A DNA stretch of 64,000 nt from the NCBI RefSeq assembly GCF_003862495.1, contig NZ_RRCH01000029.1, positions 62,001-126,000 of the forward strand, in the 5' to 3' direction. The DNA is from Halocatena pleomorpha (GTDB taxonomy: Archaea; Halobacteriota; Halobacteria; Halobacteriales; Haloarculaceae). Each line of letters begins with the position of its first letter. Position 1 is the first letter of the stretch. A program made the position numbers and the translations under genes. Shown here one piece after another: positions 36,036-45,442 of this stretch. Below the pieces are notes generated by a model. It was not told the DNA's origin, ran no database searches, and saw only the letters and a program-made list of their open reading frames with translations.

Positions 36036-37574
36036 ATGGGCATAGTAGATAAAATCAAATCATATTTCAGTGACGACGAGGCTGCCTTATCAGAACAAGC
36101 AGAAGAGCTTAATCGTCACCGTCGTGGGGATCCTTTTGCTGATTTGCGTGGTGAAATCGAGGACATGCCTCCCCATGAAGTGGCTAACAAATTCGCTGAT
36201 ATGAGGCAAAACAGACGATTAGCTTTTGTTAGGAATGGGAATATATCGAGACAAAAATGGCTTGAAGTGGTAAAGGTAATCGAAAATGATCCAGAGCTAC
36301 AGAAATCTTGGGGGGTTAGCAGCAAACAGATCACGTTTCAAGATGACACTGCCGTCTGTATGTGTCATGAAGAGATAACGAATACGTGGACTGAAACGAA
36401 AGGGACAGAGAGGTCAGTCGGTCAAACACAAGGCAAATCTAACGGCTCGAAAGCCGAAGTCGGCGGCAAAATAGGTGGGAGTGGTGGAACCAGTGTCCCT
36501 GGAGTTGGGAATCTTAATGCAACAGGTGAGGCATCAGGCAAGGTGGGACGGACTCAACAGAAAACACAACAGAAAATGGCCCAAGCTACCGGGATCAAAA
36601 GTGTAACTGAAACTTTCCATTCATGTCGTGTAGCACCAACTAACTCTAAGGCATCTAGATCTGCGTTCCTTCGCGTAGGGAATTTTCATATGGATGTCAG
36701 TCTAAGTATTGAAAAAGGGAACAATACGCAAAGAGCCATTGATGAATGGGAGATAGATGCTAAGAATAAGCCAATAAAAAAAGAGTCCCAGAAAGGGATC
36801 GAAGAGCTTCGAGAGAGTCAAGATGCTATCGAAAATCAAATCAAAGATCTCGATAGTCAAATCGGAATGTATAGTAAAAGAATAGAAAGAAATGAAAAGT
36901 TCATATCTCAGTGTGAAGACGCTATTGAAGAGAGTGAGGGTGACATCGATGAGGCTGACCTCGATAAGAGAGATCGACTCTTAGAAAAATACGAGGATCT
37001 TCAGGAGAAGAAAGAAGAGGTTCGAGCAAAAAAAAGACAACTCCAAACCGAGAAGAGCGACCTGCAACGCCGCATAGAGAACCATGAGGGGTACGAGCAG
37101 ACCCAAGAAGCGGCGTCTGAAACCACTGCACAGGACGCTGACGAAGTCACGACGACGAACCCAACGGAGAGCGAAGACGAGACGGCGTCCGAAGCAGCTA
37201 CCGACAGCACTGATACGGAGGCGAACACAGAGCACACCGAGACGACCACATCCCAGTCCGCCGACGACTCACCGGCGGGTGACAGCCGCCCACCTACTGA
37301 CGATGGGGGTGATGTTCGTGGGGATGCGGGCGAGACGGACACGGAGGAGACGGCTCCGACTGCCGACTCTGGAACCAAGCCGACGCGGGAGACCGCTGAC
37401 GCTACAACAGCGAGGGCGGGCCAGTCCGAATCGGAGGATAACACGTCTCCTGACCAACCAGATTCCCTTGACACGAACGAGGAGCAAACGGAGTACGCCA
37501 ACAAAGGCGAACGCTATCTCGACCGCTACGCTCCCTCTGGGGGATCATCGGGCGAATTTGACAATACAAAATAA
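36036..37574 (+). CDS. Coiled-coil protein with acidic low-complexity tail, unknown function
   Basis: The protein has 512 residues. The N-terminal part (1-200) is a novel-looking region with CMCHEE, a Gly/Ser-rich stretch around 140-175 (VGGKIGGSGG) and a Thr/Gln-rich end. Residues about 240-350 form a coiled coil (RESQDAIENQIKDLDSQI, KRDRLLEKYEDLQEKKEEV). Residues about 360-490 are Thr/Glu/Asp/Ser-rich and disordered, then a conserved-looking tail YANKGERYLDRYAPSGG. The first 1000 bases are AT-rich (Lys/Asn/Ile codons ending in A or T), while the tail is GC-rich, suggesting a mosaic gene with horizontally acquired N-terminal part. Function unknown. Confidence 0.7.
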   Translation: MGIVDKIKSYFSDDEAALSEQAEELNRHRRGDPFADLRGEIEDMPPHEVANKFADMRQNRRLAFVRNGNISRQKWLEVVKVIENDPELQKSWGVSSKQITFQDDTAVCMCHEEITNTWTETKGTERSVGQTQGKSNGSKAEVGGKIGGSGGTSVPGVGNLNATGEASGKVGRTQQKTQQKMAQATGIKSVTETFHSCRVAPTNSKASRSAFLRVGNFHMDVSLSIEKGNNTQRAIDEWEIDAKNKPIKKESQKGIEELRESQDAIENQIKDLDSQIGMYSKRIERNEKFISQCEDAIEESEGDIDEADLDKRDRLLEKYEDLQEKKEEVRAKKRQLQTEKSDLQRRIENHEGYEQTQEAASETTAQDADEVTTTNPTESEDETASEAATDSTDTEANTEHTETTTSQSADDSPAGDSRPPTDDGGDVRGDAGETDTEETAPTADSGTKPTRETADATTARAGQSESEDNTSPDQPDSLDTNEEQTEYANKGERYLDRYAPSGGSSGEFDNTK

Positions 37575-37660
37575 GACGATATCCCGAGACGATTCACGCG
37601 GCTTCCGTTGCTGTCCGACACGGCAGAGGCGACCGCACGGTCGGGATTGATCCCTGTTCT

Positions 37661-37909
37661 CTAATTCGACCTGCTCCGATAGTCCACTAGTCGCGGCCAG
37701 CATTCCTGATAGCCAAGATACAGTCCGGCAATCAGTGCGAGTCCGCCCATGTACATCTCCCAGACGCCGACCGTCGAATGGCCTGCTACAACGCTTTGGA
37801 GGCTGTTGTGTTCGATCAACATCCCGCTGACAGTGAACACGATGGATCCGATCGCAGAACCAATGAGTGCGAGGAGTTCGGTGACGGATCCGGAAACCAA
37901 CTCGTCCAT
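37661..37909 (-). CDS. Small two-helix membrane protein
   Basis: The 82-residue protein has two hydrophobic segments (about 10-35 and 52-70) and a short charged tail. Conserved-looking features are GSAIGSIVFTVSGMLIEHN and WEMYMGGLALIAGLYLGYQE. No homologue recognised. It is divergent from the 38001 gene. Confidence 0.55.
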   Translation of the reverse strand: MDELVSGSVTELLALIGSAIGSIVFTVSGMLIEHNSLQSVVAGHSTVGVWEMYMGGLALIAGLYLGYQECWPRLVDYRSRSN

Positions 37910-37971
37910 TATAGCACGATTGGGAACTCCGAAGGAAAATCCGTTTCGGGTTTGAGCGACGCTCGAAATCG

Positions 37972-37977
37972 TTTATT
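37972..37977 (+). promoter_or_regulatory. TATA box of the 38001 gene
   Basis: TTTATT is centred 27 bases before the ATG at 38001, typical of a leaderless haloarchaeal gene. Confidence 0.5.
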
Positions 37978-38000
37978 TGTCGGCTCCGTATACGCCACGT

Positions 38001-38228
38001 ATGGGACGATACGGTAATCTCGATTACGGACTGTTAACCAAAACGGGCTTTCTACTCGGCGTCGGACTGTTCGCGCTGGGCGCTGGCGGCGGTGCAGTCG
38101 GCCACTCCCTCTACGGAGCACTCCCGGCGTGGGAAACGACCATGTTCACGTACGCCGAGGTGATCGGCATTCTGCTCGGACTGTTCTCGCCGTTCCTGTT
38201 CGGGATTTTCCTGCCGCTCACAGAATGA
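38001..38228 (+). CDS. Small membrane protein, DUF7860-like
   Basis: ATG 38001 gives 75 residues: MGRYGNLDYG, then two hydrophobic segments (about 12-35 and 50-72) separated by a polar loop. It resembles a small haloarchaeal membrane family I recall as DUF7860 (unverified). Role unknown. Confidence 0.6.
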   Translation: MGRYGNLDYGLLTKTGFLLGVGLFALGAGGGAVGHSLYGALPAWETTMFTYAEVIGILLGLFSPFLFGIFLPLTE

Positions 38229-38254
38229 CAAACAGCTGAACGATCGAAAGTCGT

Positions 38255-39649
38255 TCAAGCCAACGGAAAGACCGTCGACAAGACGAGAACAGAAACGAGA
38301 CCGGTCACGGAAATGAGTGTCGTGACCACGGTCCACGTTTTCAGCGTCTCTGCTTGTGTCAGTCCACCGATCTCTTTGACCAACCAGAAGCCCGAATCGT
38401 TGTACCACGAACAGATGTTTCCGCCAGCGCCGATGACCATCACGAGATACGCCGGATGGACGGCGAGTTGACTTGCCAGCGGAGCCATAATGCCCGCCGT
38501 GGTGAGCATCGCTGCCGTTGCCGATCCCTGTGCGATACGGACGATCGCAGCGATGAGCCACGCGGTTACCAGCAGCCCGATACCGACCTCTTTGAGACCA
38601 GTAGCGATGTAGGTTCCGATTCCGGAGGCGGCGAGCATCGCGCCGAACGCCCCGCCCATCGCGGTGATCGCAGCAATGTTCCCACCGCTTTTCAGCGCCT
38701 CCGTAAGCTCGTCCTCCCACACCGATCGAGAGAGATCGGACCACCGGAGGTAGGTGAGCGCCGCGACGATGGCCGCGATCGTCAGCGCGACGTTCTTGTC
38801 CCCGATGAACGCAACGGCCGGTTCGATAGTTGACAAGGATGGATACCATGCTTTGAGACCATCGACGACCGTGAACGACGCGACCAGCACGACGGCGAGC
38901 AGGATCGGAAGCACCGATTCGAACACCCCCGGGAACGAATCCATATCCCGCTTGGCGCGCTGTTTGAGTTCCTCGGTCGTGGTCCCCATCGTGTCCCGGA
39001 GTGGAATCGTCAGCCGGCTGTTGATCCACCGGCCATAAACGAGACCGCTCATGGCGGCCGAGGGAATGGCGACTGCGACACCGATCAACATCGTTATTCC
39101 GAGCGAAACGCCAATCTCATCGGCAACAGCCAGCGGTCCCGGCGTCGGTGGAATGAACACGTGGGCCGTCGCGCCCCCGGCACCGACAGCCACGATGTAC
39201 AGCGTGTAATTTTTCCCCACCCGAGCGCGCATTGAACGCGCTAGCGGTGCGAGCAGGTAGAACACGCTGTCGAAAAACACCGGAATCGCCAGTACTGCAC
39301 TGCTCCCCCACAGAGCGAAATCGGAGTTGCCCTTACCGACGACTGACTGGAACGCGCGGACGATGCGCTGGGCAGCCCCGCTTTCGAGCATCGATTTTCC
39401 GATGATGGCCGCCATGAGAATCGGAATCCCGATTCCTGCCATTCCATTACCGAACTCCGTCGCCGTTTTCGCCGCGGCATCACCGAACGTGAAGTCCCCG
39501 ACGAACACCGCATTGACGAGTCCCACCGAGAACGCGGCGATCGCTAGGCCCACGAACGCCGGAAGATCCCAGACGGCGAGCAAGACGACGACCATAACGA
39601 GTCCAACGATGAACGTGATCAACGGGCTATGTGCGAATTCAAGTACCAT
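38255..39649 (-). CDS. GntP family permease (gluconate/organic-acid:H+ symporter)
   Basis: The 464-residue protein has about 12-14 hydrophobic segments. Family marks include GNGMAGIGIPILMAAIIGKSMLESGAAQRIV, VFFDSVFYLLAPLARSM, FIPPTPGPLAVADEIG and NICSWYNDSGFWLVKE. GntP transporters take up gluconate or other sugar acids with protons. No associated catabolic gene is near, so substrate is only suggested. Confidence 0.92.
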   Translation of the reverse strand: MVLEFAHSPLITFIVGLVMVVVLLAVWDLPAFVGLAIAAFSVGLVNAVFVGDFTFGDAAAKTATEFGNGMAGIGIPILMAAIIGKSMLESGAAQRIVRAFQSVVGKGNSDFALWGSSAVLAIPVFFDSVFYLLAPLARSMRARVGKNYTLYIVAVGAGGATAHVFIPPTPGPLAVADEIGVSLGITMLIGVAVAIPSAAMSGLVYGRWINSRLTIPLRDTMGTTTEELKQRAKRDMDSFPGVFESVLPILLAVVLVASFTVVDGLKAWYPSLSTIEPAVAFIGDKNVALTIAAIVAALTYLRWSDLSRSVWEDELTEALKSGGNIAAITAMGGAFGAMLAASGIGTYIATGLKEVGIGLLVTAWLIAAIVRIAQGSATAAMLTTAGIMAPLASQLAVHPAYLVMVIGAGGNICSWYNDSGFWLVKEIGGLTQAETLKTWTVVTTLISVTGLVSVLVLSTVFPLA

Positions 39650-39941
39650 ATGTCACAAACCCTCATCCCAGTTGTTCATTGAAAATGTTTTCCATTATGG
39701 ATAATCCGCAATGATTATTGAGTATAATTTCCGTTTTTATGTATATATGTGGGAATATAGCCTACGTTTATAGTATTTTTCTATATGACTTCGCTTACTG
39801 CGTCTCGGATTAGTCCTCACTACGAAAAGAGGATACTCGTGTGTAACAAGCAGCATAAAGACGGTTCTCACGGTGTTATTCGATCGAGAACGAACGTCGT
39901 CAGACAGCCATCGAAGCGATCAGTAGGTGCGCTGTCGCAGG
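39650..39941. other. AT-rich intergenic region between gntP-like and korB genes
   Basis: About 290 bases, AT-rich in the first half (39680-39790), holding the GntP-like gene promoter. No gene or repeat was seen; an open frame running into korB on the plus strand is antisense and rejected. Confidence 0.4.
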
Positions 39942-40808
39942 TCAGTAGAACTCTCGGACGAGATCCATCGCGTCGTCGGGTGCGCCGTCGGGGATATCCG
40001 CCATGTTTTCGGTCAATCCGTGGGCTTCGTTGTAGGACGTGCTCTCTTCGTCCTGGTAGATGACGCCTTGGTATTCAGCGTCATTGTCGAGGATAGCCTC
40101 CGTGGCTTGGTCGTAATCAGAGGCGTCGTACTCCTCGTCTTCGTCGAGATCGACCAGTGAATCACGGAAGTAATCGTACGTGTCCACGTCGTTGAACGTC
40201 ACACACGGGCTGTACACATTGACGAAGCCAAAGCCGTCGTGTTCGACTGCTTGTTTAACGATCTCAGCGTGGCGCTGGGCGTCAGAAGAGAACGACTGAG
40301 CGATGAACGTCCCACCAGCCGCGAGCGCGAGCGCGAGCGGATTGACGGGGGCTTGTTTCGGCCCTTCGGGAGAGGTTGATGTCTCGAAGTCCTCCCGGCT
40401 CGTCGGGGAGAACTGCCCCTTGGTCAGGCCGTAGATCCGGTTGTCCATGACGACGTACGTCATGTCCATGTTTCGCCGGACCGCGTGAATGAAGTGGCCG
40501 ACACCGATGGAGTAGCCATCACCGTCGCCGCCGGCGACCATCACTTCTAGTTCGGGGTTTGCGGCTTTCACGCCGATTCCGACCGGGAGCGCACGACCGT
40601 GAACGCCGTGGAGCGCGTATGAATGCATGTACGTCCCGATCTTTCCCGAGCAACCGATCCCGGCGACGACAAACGTGTTATCGGGATCATTGCCCGTTTC
40701 CGCGAGCGCTTTCATCATACCGTTCATCGTCCCGAAGTCACCACAGCCGGGACACCACGTGGGTTGCTTGTCGGATTTGAAATCAGTGAATCGAACGTCT
40801 GAGCTCAT
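39942..40808 (-). CDS. korB: 2-oxoacid:ferredoxin oxidoreductase, beta subunit
   Basis: ATG 40808 overlaps the alpha subunit stop as ATGA and gives 288 residues. The thiamine diphosphate motif is visible as GGDGDGYSIG...N (MVAGGDGDGYSIGVGH to NMDMTYVVMDNRIYGLTKGQFSPTS). The opening WCPGCGDFG and GCSGKIG Cys motifs carry cluster-ligand-like cysteines. It completes the KorAB enzyme that oxidises 2-oxoglutarate (or another 2-oxoacid) with CoA and reduces ferredoxin in the TCA cycle. Length fits Kor rather than Por. Confidence 0.92.
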   Translation of the reverse strand: MSSDVRFTDFKSDKQPTWCPGCGDFGTMNGMMKALAETGNDPDNTFVVAGIGCSGKIGTYMHSYALHGVHGRALPVGIGVKAANPELEVMVAGGDGDGYSIGVGHFIHAVRRNMDMTYVVMDNRIYGLTKGQFSPTSREDFETSTSPEGPKQAPVNPLALALAAGGTFIAQSFSSDAQRHAEIVKQAVEHDGFGFVNVYSPCVTFNDVDTYDYFRDSLVDLDEDEEYDASDYDQATEAILDNDAEYQGVIYQDEESTSYNEAHGLTENMADIPDGAPDDAMDLVREFY

Positions 40809-42568
40809 GCTGTCACCTCCGTGCCCGTTGCGAGCACGTCTTTGATCTCGGATGCGAGTTCGTCGGCCTTGAACCGAACGCCGTTGTATTTGTTGATCCG
40901 GTCGACGCGGGAAAGCGTGTCGTGTTCGAGGAGATCCGCGAACTGCCCACCGGCGTTGCATTCAACAACGATCACTTCATCGGCGTTCTCAATCTCTTCG
41001 GTCAGATCCGCCCGGGGGAACATGTACGAACAGGAGAGGAACCGAACGGAGATCCCATCGTCTTCGAGGAAATCCAGTGCCTCGCGGATCGCGCCCTCGT
41101 TCGATCCCCACGAGATGACGAGCGTGTCCGAGTCCTCCTCACCGAACTCGCGGTACTCCCAGTTTTCGCGTTCGATCGCGGTTTCGACCTTCCGTGTGCG
41201 CTTGTCAACCTGCTCGATACGGACATCCGTATCCTCGGTCCGCCGACCGAGTTCGTCGTGTTCCAATCCCGTCGTCATGTGAGCGCCGCCGGACGTGCCG
41301 GGCAGCGTTCGGGGACTGATGCCGTCGTCGGTCGGGTAGTGGGGCTGGAACTGTCCTTGGTCGTTCTGCCATGCTTCTACGTCCGACGGTTCGACGAGAT
41401 TACCGCGCTCGATCTCGACCTCGTCCATGTCGAACTCCTCGGGTGCGAACGTCTGCTCGGTAACTGCGAGCGAGAGGTCGCTCGTAACGTACACCGGCAC
41501 CTGGTATTTCTCTGCGAGATTGAACGCTTCGACGGTTTTGTGGAAACACTCTGCGACCGTCGTTGGCGCAAGCACAAATCGAGGGACTTCACCGTGTCCA
41601 CCATATAATAACTGATTGAGATCGCCCTGTTCCTGTTTGGTCGGCATCCCTGTGGAGGGCCCCGAGCGCATCACGTCACAAATGACCAACGGCGTTTCAG
41701 TCGTTGCGACCAACCCGAACGTCTCGGTCATCAGGTCGATGCCCGGTCCCGAGGTCGCTGTCATCGAGCGTGCACCAGCCCGCGCCGCCCCGAGTGCGAG
41801 GTTGATCGCTGATAGCTCGTCTTCTGCTTGGATGACAGACCCACCGTAGCGCTCGATCCGGCCGGTGAGATACTCCATCACGTCCGTGGCTGGCGTGATC
41901 GGATAGCCGGCGTAAAACCGACAGCCGGCGGCGATCGCTCCCATGCCGATCGCCTCGTCGCCGTTCAAGAGCACGTAGTCGTTGTCCGTCGTTTCGAGTT
42001 CGTACTCGAAGTCGTGATCGTAGTTTTCCGTAACGTACTCCTGTCCGAGCCGTGCGGCCTCCTTGTTGTTCTCGACGATTGAGGTGCCTTTGTCACCGAA
42101 CCGCTTTTCTAAGGACTCGTCCAGTTTCTCGATCGGGAACGACGCGACTTCACAGGCTACACCAAGCGCGACGACGTTGCGCATGATCGCGCCGCCGGCG
42201 TCCTCTGCGAGGCTCTTGAGCGGGACATCGAGCCCGATCATCTCGTCCGGGATCTCGAGATCCTGCATCGTCGTGCGTTCACCGTCGTAGATGATGACAC
42301 TCCCCTCGTGTAGCTCATCGAGATTCTCATCCACCGTGCGCTGGGTGAGCGCGATCAGGATGTCGAGCCGGTCGACAACGCTCTCGACTTGCTCCACCGA
42401 CGTTCGAACTTTGTACGCCGTGTACCCGCCACGGATCCGTGACGCGAAATCCTTAGACGTGAACACGTGCCGCCCTGCCCGCGAGAGGGCTTGCGCAAAT
42501 ATTTTCCCCGTTGAATCGATGCCATCGCCAGCTTCGCCGCCGATGGCCCAATTGAGATCTTTGTGCAT
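40805..42568 (-). CDS. korA: 2-oxoacid:ferredoxin oxidoreductase, fused gamma-alpha subunit
   Basis: The protein has 587 residues. The N-terminal gamma domain (about 1-190, GEAGDGIDSTGKIFAQALSRAG) is fused to the alpha part, which has GYPITPATDVMEYL, SAINLALGAARAGARSMTATSGPGIDLM and PTKQEQGDL motifs. The C-terminal domain carries LVISWGSNEGAIREAL. It binds CoA and substrate and transfers electrons through KorB to ferredoxin. Kor versus Por is judged from length and motif memory, so 2-oxoglutarate is likely but not proven. Confidence 0.9.
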   Translation of the reverse strand: MHKDLNWAIGGEAGDGIDSTGKIFAQALSRAGRHVFTSKDFASRIRGGYTAYKVRTSVEQVESVVDRLDILIALTQRTVDENLDELHEGSVIIYDGERTTMQDLEIPDEMIGLDVPLKSLAEDAGGAIMRNVVALGVACEVASFPIEKLDESLEKRFGDKGTSIVENNKEAARLGQEYVTENYDHDFEYELETTDNDYVLLNGDEAIGMGAIAAGCRFYAGYPITPATDVMEYLTGRIERYGGSVIQAEDELSAINLALGAARAGARSMTATSGPGIDLMTETFGLVATTETPLVICDVMRSGPSTGMPTKQEQGDLNQLLYGGHGEVPRFVLAPTTVAECFHKTVEAFNLAEKYQVPVYVTSDLSLAVTEQTFAPEEFDMDEVEIERGNLVEPSDVEAWQNDQGQFQPHYPTDDGISPRTLPGTSGGAHMTTGLEHDELGRRTEDTDVRIEQVDKRTRKVETAIERENWEYREFGEEDSDTLVISWGSNEGAIREALDFLEDDGISVRFLSCSYMFPRADLTEEIENADEVIVVECNAGGQFADLLEHDTLSRVDRINKYNGVRFKADELASEIKDVLATGTEVTA

Positions 42569-42877
42569 ACTGTTTCAAACGTACCTCTCGCCGGTCCAAA
42601 AGACTTCTGAATGCTTAATATCGATTCTACCAAAATTGCAATAATAGTGTCATAAATACGTGACGTCACAATAATCGAATTATCACGGCTATAACGCGCT
42701 GATATAGGCGTGAAATGCATATTTTGAATCTCCGAATTTGATTCACTCATCGTATTTATCAATATAGTATATTCAGTTATATCAGATTATTATGATGGTC
42801 CGAATACGACGTTCGGCGTCCCTTTCATCACTGCCGTAATGCAGTGGACTAACGTGTGTGGACGGAAACGGGAATGT
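42569..42877. other. AT-rich divergent regulatory region
   Basis: These 309 bases separate korA and the flavin reductase-like gene. They contain several TATA-like elements, a perfect 10-base palindrome GTGACGTCAC (42660-42669) and CCGAA...TTCGG (42800-42816). The palindromes are candidate regulator sites for one or both transcripts. Confidence 0.4.
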
Positions 42878-43531
42878 ATGAACGCTACCCCCGTTCCAGT
42901 GGTGTCGGTTCAATCCGTTGGGAGTGACGCCGTCGCTCTTGAACTCCGTTCTCCGGAGGGCTTCGACGCCCGACCGGGACAGTTCGTCAAATTGTCAGCC
43001 ACGGTCGACGGCGAAGATGTCTCTCGGTTCTACACGATCTCCTCGCCGCATATCACGGAGACGTTCGAGACGACGCTGACGATCGATCCGACAGGAACGT
43101 TCGGTCCGTATCTCTCGGAGTTGGAGTCGGGTGACACGATCGGTGTGGCTGGGCCATTCGGGGACGCCTATTACGAAGACGAGGCACAGACGCTCATCGT
43201 CGCGGGCGGCCCTGGAGTCGGTCCGGCTGTCGGGATTGCAGAACGGACCTTGATGGACAGCGGAGAAACAGCCATCGTGTACGTCGACGAGGACCCGATC
43301 CACGAACAGCGTCTCAGTGCGCTGTCAGAGCAAGGGGCGACGGTGTTCGTCGTCTCCGATAGCGACGCCCTCCCATCAGCAATCGAGGAGGCGACGGACG
43401 GCACGGAGCCACAGCCGTTCGTGTACGGGTTTGCTGACTTTCTCGAAGTAGCAACCGATGCCCTCGGTGCTGCTGGTGTGGATACGGACACGGCCAAAAC
43501 AGAGAACTTCGGTCCTGCTCCCGACGCGTAG
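42878..43531 (+). CDS. Flavin reductase-like FAD/NAD(P) oxidoreductase
   Basis: ATG 42878 gives 217 residues. An N-terminal FAD-binding beta barrel (RPGQFVKLSATVDGEDVSRFYTISSP, the RxYS-like motif) is followed by a NAD-binding half with IVAGGPGVGPAVGIAERTL. These are the ferredoxin-NADP reductase (FNR) family features. It is compact, without an iron-sulfur domain, and may exchange electrons with ferredoxin reduced by KorAB, which is divergent. Partner unproven. Confidence 0.85.
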   Translation: MNATPVPVVSVQSVGSDAVALELRSPEGFDARPGQFVKLSATVDGEDVSRFYTISSPHITETFETTLTIDPTGTFGPYLSELESGDTIGVAGPFGDAYYEDEAQTLIVAGGPGVGPAVGIAERTLMDSGETAIVYVDEDPIHEQRLSALSEQGATVFVVSDSDALPSAIEEATDGTEPQPFVYGFADFLEVATDALGAAGVDTDTAKTENFGPAPDA

Positions 43532-43583
43532 CCACGCGCTCTGGAGTCGGTACCGTTTCGGTCGCCTATCACGTGGTGTCGCT

Positions 43584-43793
43584 ATGCGACGCCAAACGTA
43601 CGGCACGCTTTCGGTCATCGCGTTCACTCTGATCCTCGTGAGCTTCGTGATCCTCGGGTTTTCGCGCATCGTCCTTCCCTACCGGACCGCACGAATGCTT
43701 GCTGCCCCGACGCTGTTAGTGGGGTTCGCACTCGTCTGCTTTCTGTTCATTCAGGGCGTTCTTTCGTGGATCGGTGTGAGCCGTCTCCAATAA
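43584..43793 (+). CDS. Small two-helix membrane protein
   Basis: ATG 43584 gives 69 residues with two hydrophobic segments (about 10-32 and 40-62) flanked by charged ends. No family recognised. It may share a transcript with the flavin reductase-like gene 52 bases upstream. Confidence 0.55.
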   Translation: MRRQTYGTLSVIAFTLILVSFVILGFSRIVLPYRTARMLAAPTLLVGFALVCFLFIQGVLSWIGVSRLQ

Positions 43794-43919
43794 CGACTCG
43801 CGGTCCGTCGTGAACGATCGTCCACCCCACAGATCGTACGGAAGAGCGTGTAAATCGCCCGATTCACGGGACCAATCCGAAGCCACGTAGTTTTTAACAC
43901 AGCAGCCAGTACTCTGCCG

Positions 43920-44045
43920 TAACCGAGAGCACGGTCGCCCCTGGGTGCAAGCGGGCGACCGGCGAGCGGCAACTGCCGAAAGACACGATTGTTCTCGCCG
44001 GTGGACTGTACGGTCGCATGACGCGACGATTGCGCCTTCGGGCGG
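43920..44045 (+). ncRNA. Candidate structured RNA or leader before RNase J
   Basis: The 270-base gap holds a TTTTTAA box (43891-43897), and about 25-30 bases on a run of stems begins. CGGTCGCCC (43932-43940) pairs with GGGCGACCG (43953-43961), a perfect 9-base stem with 12-base loop. CGGC-AACT-GCCG is at 43967-43978. CGAGA (43924-43928) may pair with TCTCG (43993-43997), enclosing both. GTCGC pairs with GCGAC (44013-44027), and CGCC-TTCG-GGCG (44033-44044) is a UUCG-tetraloop hairpin. The RNase J start follows at 44064. It is either a leader that RNase J might process (autoregulation) or a separate small RNA. No known RNA family recognised. Confidence 0.5.
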
Positions 44046-44063
44046 CGTACTCGGAGGTCTACA

Positions 44064-45416
44064 ATGGAAATCGAAATCGCAACGATCGGTGGATACGAGG
44101 AGGTTGGCCGCCAGATGACGGCTGTCCGCACCGGAGACGACGTGATCGTCTTCGATATGGGGCTGAACCTCTCACAGGTACTGATACACGACAACGTCGA
44201 GACCGAGCGGATGCACAGTCTCGATCTCATTGACATGGACGCGATCCCGGACGATCGCGTGATGTCGGATCTCGAAGGCGACGTACAGGCGATCGTTCCG
44301 ACTCACGGACACTTGGATCACATCGGGGCGATATCGAAGCTCGCACACAGATACGACGCGCCCATCGTCGCCACGCCGTTCACGATCGAACTGGTGAAAC
44401 AACAGATTCAGTCCGAAGAGAAGTTCGGGGTGAACAACGACCTCGTGAAGATGAGCGCGGGTGAGACCCGTCAGATCGGGGATTCGGGCAACGTCGAACT
44501 GGAGTTCGTCAACGTCACCCACTCGATCATCGACGCCATCAACCCCGTTGTTCACACACCGGAAGGGTCGATCGTTTATGGGCTGGACAAACGCATGGAT
44601 CACTCCCCAGTCATCGGTGATCCGATCGATATGCAGCGGTTCCGTGAGATCGGCCGGGAAGGCAATGGCGTGCTCGCGTACATCGAGGACTGTACCAACG
44701 CGGGACGGAAGGGCCGCACACCGAGTGAGTCCGTCGCGCGCAGCCATCTCAAGGATGTGCTGTACAGCATGGAGGACTACGACGGCGGTATCGTCGCCAC
44801 CACGTTCTCCAGTCACATCGCGCGCGTTCGGAGTCTCGTCGAGTTCGCTGACGACATCGGTCGGCAGCCGGTGTTGCTCGGTCGATCGATGGAGAAATAC
44901 TCCGGGACGGCCGAACGATTGGACTTCGTTGACTTCCCGGAGGGACTGGGGATGTACGGCCACCGGAAATCCGTCGATCGGACGTTCAAGCGGATCATGA
45001 ACGAGGGGAAAGAGGATTTCCTCCCCATCGTCACGGGGCACCAGGGTGAGCCGCGCGCGATGCTCACGCGGATGGGGCGCGGTGAGACTCCCTACGAGCT
45101 TTCAGATGGAGACAAAGTGGTGTTCTCAGCACGGATCATTCCCGAGCCGACCAATAAGGGCCAGCGCTACCAGTCTGAGCGTCTCCTCAATATGCAGGGC
45201 GCGCGGATCTACGATGATGTCCACGTCTCTGGTCACCTGAGCGAAGAAGGTCATTATGAGATGCTCCAAGCCCTCCAGCCCCAACACGTTATTCCAGCCC
45301 ACCAGAGCATGGAGGGCTTTGCGCCCTACGCCGACCTCTGTCGGTCACAAGGGTACACGCTCGGGCGTGATCTTCACGTAACTAGCAATGGAAACATGAT
45401 TCAACTCGTAGAGTAA
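44064..45416 (+). CDS. rnj: Ribonuclease J (beta-CASP metallo-beta-lactamase)
   Basis: The 450-residue enzyme has the metallo-beta-lactamase motif THGHLDHIG (HxHxDH), further metal/acid residues, a beta-CASP domain with [12 protein letters not shown], and late motifs with [10 protein letters not shown] and PAHQS. Archaeal RNase J acts as a 5'-3' exonuclease in RNA decay. It is followed by idsA after 26 bases and then gltX. Its own leader is unusually structured. Confidence 0.92.
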   Translation: MEIEIATIGGYEEVGRQMTAVRTGDDVIVFDMGLNLSQVLIHDNVETERMHSLDLIDMDAIPDDRVMSDLEGDVQAIVPTHGHLDHIGAISKLAHRYDAPIVATPFTIELVKQQIQSEEKFGVNNDLVKMSAGETRQIGDSGNVELEFVNVTHSIIDAINPVVHTPEGSIVYGLDKRMDHSPVIGDPIDMQRFREIGREGNGVLAYIEDCTNAGRKGRTPSESVARSHLKDVLYSMEDYDGGIVATTFSSHIARVRSLVEFADDIGRQPVLLGRSMEKYSGTAERLDFVDFPEGLGMYGHRKSVDRTFKRIMNEGKEDFLPIVTGHQGEPRAMLTRMGRGETPYELSDGDKVVFSARIIPEPTNKGQRYQSERLLNMQGARIYDDVHVSGHLSEEGHYEMLQALQPQHVIPAHQSMEGFAPYADLCRSQGYTLGRDLHVTSNGNMIQLVE

Positions 45417-45442
45417 ATCCGTTACTACGCACCAGTACAACT

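Noticed and set aside
39785-40063. Plus-strand frame overlapping korB
   Set aside because: Arg-rich antisense reading of korB without a plausible start signal.
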